A stretch of DNA of 64,000 bases, from positions 132,396-196,395 of the forward strand of contig NZ_KQ948148.1 of NCBI RefSeq assembly GCF_001513955.1, in the 5' to 3' direction. Positions within the stretch are counted from its first letter, which is position 1, and each line of letters opens with the position of its first letter. The position numbers were made by a program, and so were the translations under genes. This document shows, piece after piece, positions 44,263 through 53,496 of the stretch. Under the pieces are notes generated by a model. It made no database searches and was not told the DNA's origin. It saw only the letters and a list, made by a program, of their open reading frames with translations. This DNA is from Streptomyces pseudovenezuelae. Lineage in GTDB: Bacteria; Actinomycetota; Actinomycetes; Streptomycetales; Streptomycetaceae.

Positions 44263-46674
44263 ATGTCAGCCTGTGTTCCCACCCGAGCCACCGACCCCAG
44301 CGACTCGCACCACGCGAGGCGCATCCACCCTTCCCACAGCCCCCCGCCGACCCCGCCCCGCCGCTTCCGTGTCGCGGGCGCCGACGTGTCGGCCTCGATC
44401 GCGGTCTTCCTGATCGCCCTGCCCCTGTCGCTGGGCATCGCCCTCGCCACCGGCGCGCCCCTCCAGGCCGGTCTCGTGGCCGCCGCCGTCGGAGGGATCG
44501 TCGCCGGCCGGCTGGGCGGCTGCCCGCTCCAGGTCAGCGGTCCCGCCGCCGGACTCACCGTGGTCACCGCCGACCTGATCCACCGCTACGGCTGGCGGAC
44601 GACCTGCGCCATCACCGTGCTCGCCGGAGTGGTCCAACTCGGCCTCGGCTGCCTGCGGGTGGCCCGTACCGCGCTCGCCGTCAGTCCCGCGATCGTGCAC
44701 GGCATGCTGGCCGGCATCGGCGTCACCATCGCCGTCGCCCAGTTGCACATCGTTCTCGGCGGTACCCCGCAGAGCGCCGTTCTCGACAACCTCCGCGCCC
44801 TGCCCGCCCAGTTGGCACGTCTGCAGCCCGCCGCGGTCTCGGTGAGCGCGCTGACCCTGGGGCTGCTCTTCCTGTGGCCGCGTGTCCCGGGCCGGGCGGG
44901 CCACCTCCTGCGCAAAATCCCGGCCCCGCTCGTGGCCGTCGCCGGAGCCACCACCGTCGCCTCCCTCGCCGGGCTGGCCGTGCCGAAGGTCGACCTGCCG
45001 TCCTGGAGCAGCCATGCCCTGGCGGGACTGCCCGAAGGTCCCGTGCTGGGGCTTACCGCCGCCGTGCTCACCACCACGCTGGTGTGCAGCGTGCAGTCGC
45101 TGCTGGGTGCGGTGGCCGTCGACAAGCTGGCGGCGGGACGCCCCGACCTGATCGCCGCGAGCCCCGCTCCAGGTGGCCGTGCCCGGGTCGGCCGCTCCGA
45201 CCTGGACCGCGAGCTGCTCGGACAGGGCGCCGCCAACATCGTCTCCGGCGCCCTGGGCGGACTGCCCGTCGCCGGTGTGGCCGTGCGCAGTTCGGCGAAC
45301 GTCCAGGCGGGTGCCGTCAGCCGGAACTCCACGATGCTGCACGGCGTTCTCGTGGTGATCGCCGCGCTGCTGATGGTCCCGGTCCTCGAGTTCATCCCGC
45401 TCGCCTCGCTCGCCGCGCTGGTGATGGCCGTCGGCGTCCAGATGGTGTCCCTGCACCACATCCGCACGGTGACCCGCCACCGCGAGGTCCTGGTCTACGC
45501 CGTCACCACCCTCGGCGTGGTCGTGTTCGGGGTCCTGGAGGGGGTGACACTCGGGATCGCCGTCGCCGTCGCCGTCTCCCTGCACCGCCTCACCCGCACC
45601 CGGATCACGCACTGCGAGAGGGAAGGAGTCCATCATGTACACGTACGCGGGCAGTTGACGTTCCTCGCGGTCCCCCGGCTCAGCCGGGCCCTGCATCTCG
45701 TCCCCCAGGGGGCGGCCGCCGTGGTGGAGCTGGACGGTTCGTTCATGGACCACGCGGCGTACGAAGCGCTGCAGGACTGGCAGAAGACGCACACCGCGCA
45801 GGGCGGTTCCGTCGAGCTGACCGGGCGCAGACCGGGGACGCGCATCGCCGAGCCGTCCGACTCCGCCCACTGCCGCTGCCGTCCCTGGACGGCCTGGCGC
45901 AACCACCAGTGCGAGCGTCCGTACACCGCCCAGTCCGCCGGACAGCCCGGTGCGTCCGGCGAGCCCTGTGCCGCGCAGGCTCCGGGCGCGCCCCGCGAGT
46001 CGAGCGGGCAGGAACTGGCGCGTGGCATCAGCGCGTTCCAGCGCAACACCGCGCCGATCGTGCGCGGTGAGCTGGCCCGGTTGGCGCGCGAGGGCCAGCA
46101 GCCGGACCAGCTCTTCCTCACCTGCGCCGACTCACGGCTGGTCACCTCGATGATCACCTCCAGTGGTCCGGGCGACCTGTTCGTGGTGCGCAATGTGGGC
46201 AACCTCGTTCCCCTGCCCGGTGCGGAGAGCGGGGACGACTCGGTGGCGGCCGCGATCGAGTACGCGGTGGACGTGCTGAAGGTGCGCTCCATCACGGTGT
46301 GCGGGCACTCCGGCTGCGGAGCCATGCAGGCGCTGCTCAACTCCGAGCCGGGCGACGCCCGGACCCCGCTGAAGCGGTGGCTGCGGCACGGACTGCCCAG
46401 CCTGGAGCGGATGGCCGACGGCAGCGGGCCCTCGGCCAGGCTTGCCGGGCGGGCACCCGCCGACGCGGTCGAGCAGCTCTGCCTGACCAATGTGGTGCAG
46501 CAGTTGGAGCATCTGAGCGCCCATGACGCGGTCGCCCGCGCCCTGCAAGCAGGGGAGCTGGAGCTGCACGGGATGTACTTCCACGTGGGCGAGGCCCAGG
46601 CGTACCTGCTCACCGAGGCGGACGGGGACGGGCTGTTCGGCCATGTGGAGGCGGCGGCGGACCTGCCGGCGTGA
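44263..46674 (+). CDS. SulP-family anion transporter fused to STAS and beta-carbonic anhydrase
   Basis: 803 residues with GGAGGAG 9 nt before the ATG. Residues about 40-430 are a SulP membrane domain (GADVSASIAVFLIALPLSLG; LGGLPVAGVAVRSSANVQAG). Residues about 450-540 are a STAS domain without a Ser phosphosite (ELDGSFMDHAAYEAL). After a Cys-rich linker (CRCRPW, HQC), residues 585-800 are a beta-class carbonic anhydrase with zinc ligands TCADSRL and CGHSGCGAM. Such fusions are thought to import bicarbonate and equilibrate it with CO2 at the membrane. The gene stands alone. Confidence 0.93.
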   Translation: MSACVPTRATDPSDSHHARRIHPSHSPPPTPPRRFRVAGADVSASIAVFLIALPLSLGIALATGAPLQAGLVAAAVGGIVAGRLGGCPLQVSGPAAGLTVVTADLIHRYGWRTTCAITVLAGVVQLGLGCLRVARTALAVSPAIVHGMLAGIGVTIAVAQLHIVLGGTPQSAVLDNLRALPAQLARLQPAAVSVSALTLGLLFLWPRVPGRAGHLLRKIPAPLVAVAGATTVASLAGLAVPKVDLPSWSSHALAGLPEGPVLGLTAAVLTTTLVCSVQSLLGAVAVDKLAAGRPDLIAASPAPGGRARVGRSDLDRELLGQGAANIVSGALGGLPVAGVAVRSSANVQAGAVSRNSTMLHGVLVVIAALLMVPVLEFIPLASLAALVMAVGVQMVSLHHIRTVTRHREVLVYAVTTLGVVVFGVLEGVTLGIAVAVAVSLHRLTRTRITHCEREGVHHVHVRGQLTFLAVPRLSRALHLVPQGAAAVVELDGSFMDHAAYEALQDWQKTHTAQGGSVELTGRRPGTRIAEPSDSAHCRCRPWTAWRNHQCERPYTAQSAGQPGASGEPCAAQAPGAPRESSGQELARGISAFQRNTAPIVRGELARLAREGQQPDQLFLTCADSRLVTSMITSSGPGDLFVVRNVGNLVPLPGAESGDDSVAAAIEYAVDVLKVRSITVCGHSGCGAMQALLNSEPGDARTPLKRWLRHGLPSLERMADGSGPSARLAGRAPADAVEQLCLTNVVQQLEHLSAHDAVARALQAGELELHGMYFHVGEAQAYLLTEADGDGLFGHVEAAADLPA

Positions 46675-46753
46675 GTCTCACGGGTGTGCGGCCCCTCCCG
46701 TCGGGGCCGCACACCACCTGCCCGGTGCCGGGAAGTCCGGGACCTGCCGGGCG

Positions 46754-47326
46754 CTAGGAACTCCGGGACCTGTCCGGCGTCGGCTTCACCGGGACACAGG
46801 GCTCGACGTCGGCCTCGGTCGGGTAGACGTCGACCCGGTGCGGGTCCGCCCCGTCGTTGAAGTTCACGAAGACCAGCACGTTGCCGCGGTGCAGGGTGAT
46901 CTTCCGAGCCCAGTGGAAGGTGAAGATCGGGACGCGTTGACCCTCGCGGTCGTGTGACCAGATCACGGTGTCCCCCTCGCAGATGTAGCCGGAACGCAGG
47001 ATCTGCACGTCCACCTCGATGCCGTTCGGGCGCAGCTGCCGTGCGAGCTCGCGCTGGTCGTCGACGTCGATGTACTGCTCGTTGGCGGTGAGCGTGACGG
47101 TTCCGTCGTCATGGCGCTCCAGCGCATACGCCGGGGACTCCGCCGGCGTCCCCGGCACCGCCACCACCGCGAACCCGGCCGCCGCGCAGAGCCCCGCGGC
47201 GAGCGCGAGCCGGCGGCCGGTGAGCAGCGGGCGCCGTACGGCGGGCATCGGCGCGGACTCCCGCTGCTCGATCTCCCCCTGCAGCTCCGCCAGCAGCCGG
47301 TCCTCGAACGTCGTCCTGGTCGTCAT
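46754..47326 (-). CDS. Membrane-anchored anti-sigma-like partner of the ECF sigma factor
   Basis: 190 residues. A short cytoplasmic head (FEDRLLAELQGEIEQRE) precedes one membrane helix (about 37-56, RLALAAGLCAAAGFAVVAVP), then a soluble outer domain with two Cys (SGYICEG and VEPCVP). It overlaps the sigma factor gene by 4 nt (ATGA), the usual sign of a sigma/anti-sigma pair. The head lacks a zinc-binding HxxxCxxC motif, so it would be a non-ZAS regulator or a sensory lipoprotein-like partner. Confidence 0.75.
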   Translation of the reverse strand: MTTRTTFEDRLLAELQGEIEQRESAPMPAVRRPLLTGRRLALAAGLCAAAGFAVVAVPGTPAESPAYALERHDDGTVTLTANEQYIDVDDQRELARQLRPNGIEVDVQILRSGYICEGDTVIWSHDREGQRVPIFTFHWARKITLHRGNVLVFVNFNDGADPHRVDVYPTEADVEPCVPVKPTPDRSRSS

Positions 47327-47928
47327 GCCGCTCCCCCGCTTCCTTCCGTGACGTACGACAGGGAGCTGCCGTACGGCTCCCCGCCCGGTGATTCCGCCTG
47401 CTCCCGCAGTGACCTGCGCGCCCTGTGCAGCCGTACACGTGCCGCCACCTGGCTGATCCCCAACGCCGTGGCCGCCTCGGAAACCGTCAACTCGTCGACC
47501 GCGACCAGTTCCAGGACGGCTCTCTCCCCCGCCGGGAGCCTGTCCAGTGCGGCCAGGGCGCGGCGGCCCGGGCTCTGCGCGTCGAGCTTGTCCTCCAGGC
47601 GGGCGATGTCGTCGGGCTCCAGCAGCCGCCGGCCCGAGATGCGCCGGTCGCGGTCGGTCTCGCGGGCGACCCTTCGGCGCTCCCCGGCGACCACGTTGCG
47701 CGCGATGCCGTACAGCCATGCCCGCTCGCTGCCCCGGGACGGGCGGTAGGTGTGGGCGGAGTCCAGGACCGCCAGGAAGATCTCGGCCGTCAGGTCGGCG
47801 ACGGTGTGCGGATCCGCGACACGCCGGGCCAGGAAAGACGTCATGGCGTCCACATGGCGCCGGTAGAACTCTTCGAAGAGCTGTGGGTCGCGGGCCGCGG
47901 CCCGCGGTCCACCCCGTATCCCGTCCAC
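47323..47928 (-). CDS. ECF-type RNA polymerase sigma factor
   Basis: 201 residues from a GTG with AAGGGAG upstream. Region 2 (FYRRHVDAMTSFLARRV, then DLTAEIFLAVLDSAHTYRP) and region 4 (LDRLPAGERAVLELVAV, VSEAATALGISQVAARVRL) are complete, and no extra C-terminal domain follows. It is co-translated with the membrane protein downstream, which probably holds it inactive. Target promoters cannot be named. Confidence 0.9.
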   Translation of the reverse strand: MDGIRGGPRAAARDPQLFEEFYRRHVDAMTSFLARRVADPHTVADLTAEIFLAVLDSAHTYRPSRGSERAWLYGIARNVVAGERRRVARETDRDRRISGRRLLEPDDIARLEDKLDAQSPGRRALAALDRLPAGERAVLELVAVDELTVSEAATALGISQVAARVRLHRARRSLREQAESPGGEPYGSSLSYVTEGSGGAA

Positions 47929-48173
47929 TCGGGCTCCCTTCCGATCGCGCGCCGGTGGGTCGGCGGCGCCTCACCCGTACTTGGGCGGGAGTGTGAAAGG
48001 CGTTACAGGCGCTGAACTCCGCCTGGTCGGCGTACGTGGGTACGGATGACCACGGCCGACGGACTCGACCGCTACAGGTCTAAACCAATTTTCGGTCGAC
48101 CCTTGTCATCGCACCCCCGGTCTGATGAGCTGTGGCCTGGGACACAACGGACAACCTGGGAAAGGCAGATGCC

Positions 48174-50132
48174 GTGAGCAACGAAAGCCTGGCCAACCTG
48201 CTCAAGGAAGAGCGCAGGTTCGCACCCCCCGCCGACCTGGCCGCAGGCGCCAACGTCACGGCGGAGGCGTATGAGCAGGCCAAGGCTGACCGGCTCGGTT
48301 TCTGGGCCGAGCAGGCCCGCCGACTGAGCTGGGCCAAGGAGCCGACCGAGACCCTGGACTGGTCGAACCCGCCGTTCGCCAAGTGGTTCCAGGACGGCGA
48401 GCTCAACGTGGCGTACAACTGCGTCGACCGGCATGTCGAGGCGGGGCACGGCGACCGGGTCGCCATCCACTTCGAGGGCGAGCCGGGCGACAGCCGCGCG
48501 ATCACCTACGCCGAGCTCAAGGACGAGGTCTCCAAGGCCGCGAACGCCCTGCTGGAGCTGGGAGTCCGCAAGGGCGACCGGGTCGCCGTCTACATGCCGA
48601 TGATCCCCGAGACTGCGGTCGCGATGCTCGCGTGCGCGCGGATCGGCGCGGCCCACTCCGTGGTCTTCGGCGGATTCTCGGCGGACGCCCTCGCCACGCG
48701 CATCCAGGACGCCGACGCCAAGGTCGTCATCACCTCCGACGGCGGCTACCGGCGCGGCAAGCCGTCCGCGCTCAAGCCGGCCGTCGACGAGGCCGCCGAC
48801 AAGGCGGGCAATGTGGAGCACGTGCTCGTGGTCCGCCGCACCGGCCAGGAGGTCGCCTGGAACGACGACCGGGACGTGTGGTGGCACGAGATCGTCGAAC
48901 GGCAGTCCGCCGAGCACGCCCCCGAGGCGTTCAACGCCGAGCAGCCGCTGTTCATCCTGTACACGTCCGGCACGACGGGTAAGCCCAAGGGCATCCTGCA
49001 CACCTCCGGCGGCTACCTCACCCAGGCCGCGTACACCCACCACGCCGTCTTCGACCTCAAGCCGGAGACCGATGTCTACTGGTGCACGGCCGACGTCGGC
49101 TGGGTGACCGGGCACTCGTACATCGTCTACGGCCCGCTCGCCAACGGTGCCACCCAGGTCATGTACGAGGGCACGCCGGACACCCCGCACCAGGGCCGCT
49201 TCTGGGAGATCGTCCAGAAGTACGGGGTGACGATCCTGTACACGGCGCCCACCGCCATTCGTACGTTCATGAAGTGGGGCGACGACATCCCCGCGAAGTT
49301 CGATCTCAGCAGCCTGCGGGTGCTGGGCTCGGTGGGCGAGCCGATCAACCCCGAGGCGTGGATCTGGTACCGCAAGCACATCGGCGCCGACCGGACGCCG
49401 ATCGTGGACACCTGGTGGCAGACCGAGACCGGCGCGATGATGATCTCCCCGCTGCCGGGGGTGACCGCGACCAAGCCCGGTTCCGCGCAGACGCCGCTGC
49501 CCGGCATCTCCGCCACCGTCGTCGACGACGAGGCGAACGAGGTCCCGAACGGCGGAGGCGGCTACCTCGTCCTCACCGAGCCGTGGCCGTCGATGCTGCG
49601 CACCATCTGGGGCGACGACCAGCGCTTCCTCGACACGTACTGGTCGCGCTTCGAGGGCAGGTACTTCGCCGGTGACGGGGCGAAGAAGGACGACGACGGC
49701 GACATCTGGCTGCTGGGCCGCGTCGACGACGTCATGCTGGTCTCCGGCCACAACATCTCCACCACCGAGGTCGAATCCGCGCTCGTCTCGCACCCCTCGG
49801 TCGCCGAGGCGGCCGTCGTCGGTGCCGCGGACGAGACGACCGGGCAGGCCATCGTCGCCTTCGTGATCCTGCGCGGCACGGCGAACGCCGAGGACGAGAA
49901 CCTCGTCGCCGACCTGCGCAACCACGTGGGCGCCACCCTCGGCCCGATCGCCAAGCCGCAGCGGATCCTGCCGGTGGCCGAGCTGCCCAAGACCCGCTCC
50001 GGCAAGATCATGCGCCGTCTGCTGCGGGACGTCGCCGAGAACCGCCAGCTGGGTGACGTGACCACGCTGACGGACTCCACGGTCATGGACCTCATCCAGG
50101 CCAAGCTGCCGGCCGCGCCCAGCGAGGACTGA
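48174..50132 (+). CDS. acs: Acetyl-CoA synthetase
   Basis: 652 residues from the GTG at 48174; the frame is open to 48132. ANL-superfamily enzyme that turns acetate, ATP and CoA into acetyl-CoA and AMP. The ATP-binding loop ILYTSGTTGKPKG, CTADVGWVTGHSY and WWQTETGAMM are all present. The catalytic lysine sits in TRSGKIMRRLL (near 611), the site acetylated by Pat-type enzymes in other bacteria. A 245-bp upstream gap, divergent from the sigma gene, holds the promoter. A GC-rich terminator with a T-run follows. Confidence 0.96.
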   Translation: MSNESLANLLKEERRFAPPADLAAGANVTAEAYEQAKADRLGFWAEQARRLSWAKEPTETLDWSNPPFAKWFQDGELNVAYNCVDRHVEAGHGDRVAIHFEGEPGDSRAITYAELKDEVSKAANALLELGVRKGDRVAVYMPMIPETAVAMLACARIGAAHSVVFGGFSADALATRIQDADAKVVITSDGGYRRGKPSALKPAVDEAADKAGNVEHVLVVRRTGQEVAWNDDRDVWWHEIVERQSAEHAPEAFNAEQPLFILYTSGTTGKPKGILHTSGGYLTQAAYTHHAVFDLKPETDVYWCTADVGWVTGHSYIVYGPLANGATQVMYEGTPDTPHQGRFWEIVQKYGVTILYTAPTAIRTFMKWGDDIPAKFDLSSLRVLGSVGEPINPEAWIWYRKHIGADRTPIVDTWWQTETGAMMISPLPGVTATKPGSAQTPLPGISATVVDDEANEVPNGGGGYLVLTEPWPSMLRTIWGDDQRFLDTYWSRFEGRYFAGDGAKKDDDGDIWLLGRVDDVMLVSGHNISTTEVESALVSHPSVAEAAVVGAADETTGQAIVAFVILRGTANAEDENLVADLRNHVGATLGPIAKPQRILPVAELPKTRSGKIMRRLLRDVAENRQLGDVTTLTDSTVMDLIQAKLPAAPSED

Positions 50133-50147
50133 CCGGCTCCGCACACA

Positions 50148-50185
50148 GGGGCGCCGGACGCGGAAGCGCGCCCGGCGCCCCTTTT
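50148..50185 (+). terminator. Terminator of acs
   Basis: Arms GGGGCGCCGG and CCGGCGCCCC followed by TTTTAG, a classical intrinsic terminator. Confidence 0.9.
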
Positions 50186-50199
50186 AGGTAAACTAAGCA

Positions 50200-50280
50200 A
50201 AAGAGCGTGACCCTCAAGGTGTGCCGGGAAGTCTGGTCGGCGAGTAGTACTGCCCTGCCCACCGACCGGAGGTCCCCCTG
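50200..50280 (+). promoter_or_regulatory. Structured leader of nhaA; candidate cation riboswitch
   Basis: The 95 bp between the acs terminator and nhaA contains GACCCTCAAGGTGTGCC, GGGAAGTCTGGTCGGCG and a GGTCGG … CCGACC stem that ends just before the ribosome site GGAGGTCC. GACC/GGTC pairing could mask that site. The GTGCCGGGAAG-CTGGTCGGC block resembles, from memory, the leader RNAs found upstream of nhaA (nhaA-I, a Li+/Na+ sensing class). I could not run a covariance search, so this remains a candidate. Confidence 0.45.
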
Positions 50281-51699
50281 ATGCCCGCGCCCTCTCGCAA
50301 GGTCCTCGGACGTCTCTCCCTCCCCGAGCGGACCTTCGTCACGGACGCGCTGCGCACCGAGACGGTGGGCGGTGTGCTGCTGCTCATCGCCGCGGTCTCC
50401 GCGCTGGTCTGGGCGAACGTCCCCGCCCTGCAGGGCAGTTACGAGAGCGTCAGCCACTACCACCTGGGCCCCGCGGCCCTGGGGCTCGACCTGTCGATCG
50501 CCCACTGGGCCGCCGACGGACTCCTCGCGATCTTCTTCTTCGTGGCCGGCATCGAGCTCAAGCGCGAGCTCGTCGCCGGTGATCTGAAGGACCCCAAAGC
50601 GGCCGCGCTGCCCGTGGCCGCCGCCCTGTGCGGCATGGCCGTACCGGCTCTCGTCTACACGCTCACCAACCTCACCGGCGGCGGCTCCCTGAGCGGCTGG
50701 GCCGTGCCCACCGCCACCGACATCGCCTTCGCGCTGGCCGTGCTCGCCGTCATCGGCACCTGGCTGCCGAGCGCGCTGCGCGCCTTCCTGCTCACCCTCG
50801 CCGTCGTCGACGACCTCTTCGCGATCCTGATCATCGCGGTCTTCTTCACGGCGGACATCGACTTCGCCGCGCTCGGCGGCGCGGTCGTCGGCCTCGCGGT
50901 CTTCTGGGTGCTGCTGCGCAAGGGCGTGCGCGGGTGGTACGTCTATGTCCCGCTCGCGCTGGTGATCTGGGCGCTGATGTACAACAGCGGCATCCACGCC
51001 ACGATCGCGGGCGTCGCGATGGGCCTGATGCTGCGCTGCACCAGGCGGGAGGACGAGAAGCTCTCCCCGGGCGAGCGCATCGAGCATCTCGTACGGCCGC
51101 TCTCGGCGGGCCTGGCCGTCCCGCTGTTCGCGCTCTTCAGCGCGGGTGTCTCCGTCTCCGGCGGCGCGCTCGGCGATGTGTTCACCCAGCCGGAGACACT
51201 GGGCGTGGTGCTCGGGCTGGTCCTCGGCAAGGTGCTCGGCATCTTCGGCGGGACCTGGCTGACGGCCCGCTTCACCCGGGCCTCGCTCAGCGACGACCTC
51301 CAGTGGGCCGACGTGTTCGCCGTGGCGACCCTCGCGGGCATCGGCTTCACCGTCTCGCTGCTCATCGGGGAGCTCGCCTTCGACGGCGACGCGACGCTGA
51401 CCGACGAGGTCAAGGCGGCCGTACTGCTCGGCTCGCTCACCGCCGCCGTCCTCGCGACCGTGCTGCTGAAGCTGCGCAACGCCCGGTACCGCAAGCTCTA
51501 CGAGTCCGAGGAGCGCGACGACGACCAGGACGGCATCCCGGACGTGTACGAGGAGGACGACCCCGCGTACCACCTGCGCATGGCGGCCATCTACGACCGC
51601 AAGGCCGCCGAGCACCGGCGCATCGCCGAGCGCAAGACCGCCGAGCGGCTTGCCGAAGTGACGGGCGGGGCAGGCGAGGAGGACGACCGTCGGGCATGA
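50281..51699 (+). CDS. nhaA: Na+/H+ antiporter NhaA
   Basis: 472 residues with GGAGGT before the ATG. About eleven membrane segments. The ion-binding motif AVPTATDIAFA and the paired aspartates in LAVVDDLFAIL (equivalent to Asp163/Asp164 of E. coli) are intact, as is the IHATIAGVAMGLM helix. An extra C-terminal hydrophilic tail of about 70 residues (ERDDDQDGIPDVYEEDD, an acidic Asp-rich stretch resembling a calcium-binding loop) is not in E. coli NhaA. It exports Na+ or Li+ in exchange for protons. Confidence 0.95.
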   Translation: MPAPSRKVLGRLSLPERTFVTDALRTETVGGVLLLIAAVSALVWANVPALQGSYESVSHYHLGPAALGLDLSIAHWAADGLLAIFFFVAGIELKRELVAGDLKDPKAAALPVAAALCGMAVPALVYTLTNLTGGGSLSGWAVPTATDIAFALAVLAVIGTWLPSALRAFLLTLAVVDDLFAILIIAVFFTADIDFAALGGAVVGLAVFWVLLRKGVRGWYVYVPLALVIWALMYNSGIHATIAGVAMGLMLRCTRREDEKLSPGERIEHLVRPLSAGLAVPLFALFSAGVSVSGGALGDVFTQPETLGVVLGLVLGKVLGIFGGTWLTARFTRASLSDDLQWADVFAVATLAGIGFTVSLLIGELAFDGDATLTDEVKAAVLLGSLTAAVLATVLLKLRNARYRKLYESEERDDDQDGIPDVYEEDDPAYHLRMAAIYDRKAAEHRRIAERKTAERLAEVTGGAGEEDDRRA

Positions 51700-51758
51700 T
51701 CTGACGGGACGGTACAAAAGACACGGCCCATACAGAGTCAGTGATGAGGGAGACCGCG

Positions 51759-52265
51759 ATGAGCGCACCCGACGGCAGCCCGGTCGGCGCCGAACGCAGC
51801 ATCGGCCAGCTGTTCGCCTCGGCGACGACCGAGATGTCGGCACTGGTGCACGACGAGATCGCGCTGGCGAAGGCGCAGCTCAAGCAGGACGTCAAGCGGG
51901 GCGCCGTGAGCGGCGGCATGTTCAGCGTGGCCGGCGGGGTCCTGCTGTTCTCGCTGCCGATGCTCAACTTCGCGCTGGCGTACGGCATCCGGACCTGGAG
52001 CGACTGGAACCTCGCGGTCTGCTTCCTGCTGTCCTTCGCCGCCAACGTCCTGGTCGCGCTCGTCCTCGCGCTGATCGGTGTCGTCTTCGCCAAGAAGGCG
52101 CAGAAGAGCAAGGGCCCGCAGAAGGTCGCCGCCTCGATGAAGGAGACGGCCGGCGTGCTGCAGAACGCCAAGCCGCACCCGCGTCCGGGCAACGACAACA
52201 AGGCCCTGGAGGAGCGGGTCCGGGAGACGAAGGCCATCGAGGCTGTGGCACGCTCGTCGTCATGA
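51759..52265 (+). CDS. Holin-fold (Phage_holin_3_6) membrane protein
   Basis: 168 residues from the ATG at 51759, chosen because GAGGGAG lies upstream; an ATG six codons earlier is weaker. The amphipathic N-terminal helix (SIGQLFASATTEMSALVHDE, then AKAQLKQDVK) is followed by two membrane helices (about 52-75 and 85-108) and a charged tail. This family is a normal chromosomal membrane protein in actinobacteria (Rv3669 is in the same position) and not evidence of a prophage. It overlaps the next gene by 4 nt. Confidence 0.85.
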   Translation: MSAPDGSPVGAERSIGQLFASATTEMSALVHDEIALAKAQLKQDVKRGAVSGGMFSVAGGVLLFSLPMLNFALAYGIRTWSDWNLAVCFLLSFAANVLVALVLALIGVVFAKKAQKSKGPQKVAASMKETAGVLQNAKPHPRPGNDNKALEERVRETKAIEAVARSSS

Positions 52266-53203
52266 CCGATCCCGCCGCCCCTTCGGCGCAGCAGCCCGCC
52301 TCTCTCGTACGGCCCGACGGTCCCTGGACGCACCGGGACGTGGCGGCCAACGGCGCGCGCTTCCACATCGCCGAACTGGGCGACGGACCGCTCGTGATGT
52401 TCCTGCACGGCTTCCCCCAGTTCTGGTGGACCTGGCGCCACCAGCTGGAGGCGCTCGCCGACGCCGGCTTCCGGGCCGTGGCCATGGATCTGCGCGGCGT
52501 CGGCGGCAGCGACCGCACCCCGCGCGGCTACGACCCCGCCAACCTCGCCCTCGACGTCACCGGGGTGATCCGCTCCCTCGGTGAGCCGGACGCCGCGCTG
52601 GTCGGCCATGACCTGGGCGGCTATCTGGCGTGGACGGCGGCCGCGATGCGTCCCAAGCTCGTACGCCGGCTGGCGGTCGCCTCGATGCCGCATCCGCGGC
52701 GCTGGCGCTCGGCGATGCTCTCGGACGTCAAGCAGTCGCGGGCCGGCTCCTACATCTGGGGGTTCCAGCGGCCCTGGATCCCCGAGCGGCAGCTGACCGC
52801 GGACGACGGCGCGCTGGTCGCCGAGCTGATCCGGGACTGGTCCGGCCCCCGGCTGCCGGACGACAAGGCGGTGGAGACCTACCGCGCGGCGATGTGCATC
52901 CCCTCGACGGCGCACTGCTCGGTCGAGCCGTACCGCTGGATGGTGCGGTCGATGGCCCGTCCCGACGGCCTCCAGTTCAACCGGCGCATGAAGCGGCCCG
53001 TGCGCGTGCCGACCCTGCATCTGCACGGCTCGCTCGACCCGGTGATGCGGACGCGCAGCGCGGCCGGGTCCGGGGAGTACGTCGAAGCGCCGTACCGCTG
53101 GCGGCTGTTCGACGGCCTCGGACACTTCCCGCACGAGGAGGATCCGGTCGCCTTCTCGACAGAACTGATCAATTGGTTGAAGGACCCCGAACCCGATCGG
53201 TGA
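52262..53203 (+). CDS. Alpha/beta hydrolase, epoxide-hydrolase-like (EphE-type)
   Basis: 313 residues. HGFPQFWWTWRHQ gives the HGxP oxyanion motif, GHDLGGYLAW (near 118) the Asp nucleophile of epoxide hydrolases and dehalogenases, GSLDPVMRT the acid and GLGHFPHEED the histidine. The aspartate nucleophile and HGFPQ fit an epoxide hydrolase. The gene overlaps the holin-fold gene by 4 nt; the order matches Rv3669-ephE (Rv3670). The substrate is unknown. Confidence 0.9.
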   Translation: MTDPAAPSAQQPASLVRPDGPWTHRDVAANGARFHIAELGDGPLVMFLHGFPQFWWTWRHQLEALADAGFRAVAMDLRGVGGSDRTPRGYDPANLALDVTGVIRSLGEPDAALVGHDLGGYLAWTAAAMRPKLVRRLAVASMPHPRRWRSAMLSDVKQSRAGSYIWGFQRPWIPERQLTADDGALVAELIRDWSGPRLPDDKAVETYRAAMCIPSTAHCSVEPYRWMVRSMARPDGLQFNRRMKRPVRVPTLHLHGSLDPVMRTRSAAGSGEYVEAPYRWRLFDGLGHFPHEEDPVAFSTELINWLKDPEPDR

Positions 53204-53288
53204 CCGAACGGCCACTTGCCCGGCGCATAGGCCAATTGGGGGGCGTGGGGGCGGTTATCGACCTTGGGGCAGGGGCACACGTCCGGGT

Positions 53289-53474
53289 ATGGGCTGGACG
53301 CACGACTACGGTGACGCGGCACGCAATCGACGCTCGGGCGCTGCCCTGAGCTCCCACCATCAGGGCGGTGCCCCGCACCTGCCGGGCGGCACGGATCTGA
53401 GGGTGGGCATCCCGCGCATCCTGCGCCGCCGGGCCCGCTGGGTCTCGGTGCGCCTGCGTCACCCCCGAGGCTGA
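53289..53474 (+). CDS. Small basic hypothetical protein
   Basis: 61 codons starting MGWTHDYGDAARNR and ending VRLRHPRG. Rich in Arg/His with no hydrophobic segment. It sits in the 290-bp gap between the epoxide-hydrolase gene and convergent marP. The start has GGTAT-like context but no good ribosome site. Conservation would have to decide; I give it as a possible gene only. Confidence 0.4.
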   Translation: MGWTHDYGDAARNRRSGAALSSHHQGGAPHLPGGTDLRVGIPRILRRRARWVSVRLRHPRG

Positions 53475-53496
53475 CGCACCCGCCGTCCGGCACCTC

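Noticed and set aside
51759..52265. Prophage remnant, because of the holin-type fold
   Set aside because: The family is a housekeeping membrane protein in actinobacteria, in syntenic order, with no phage genes near.
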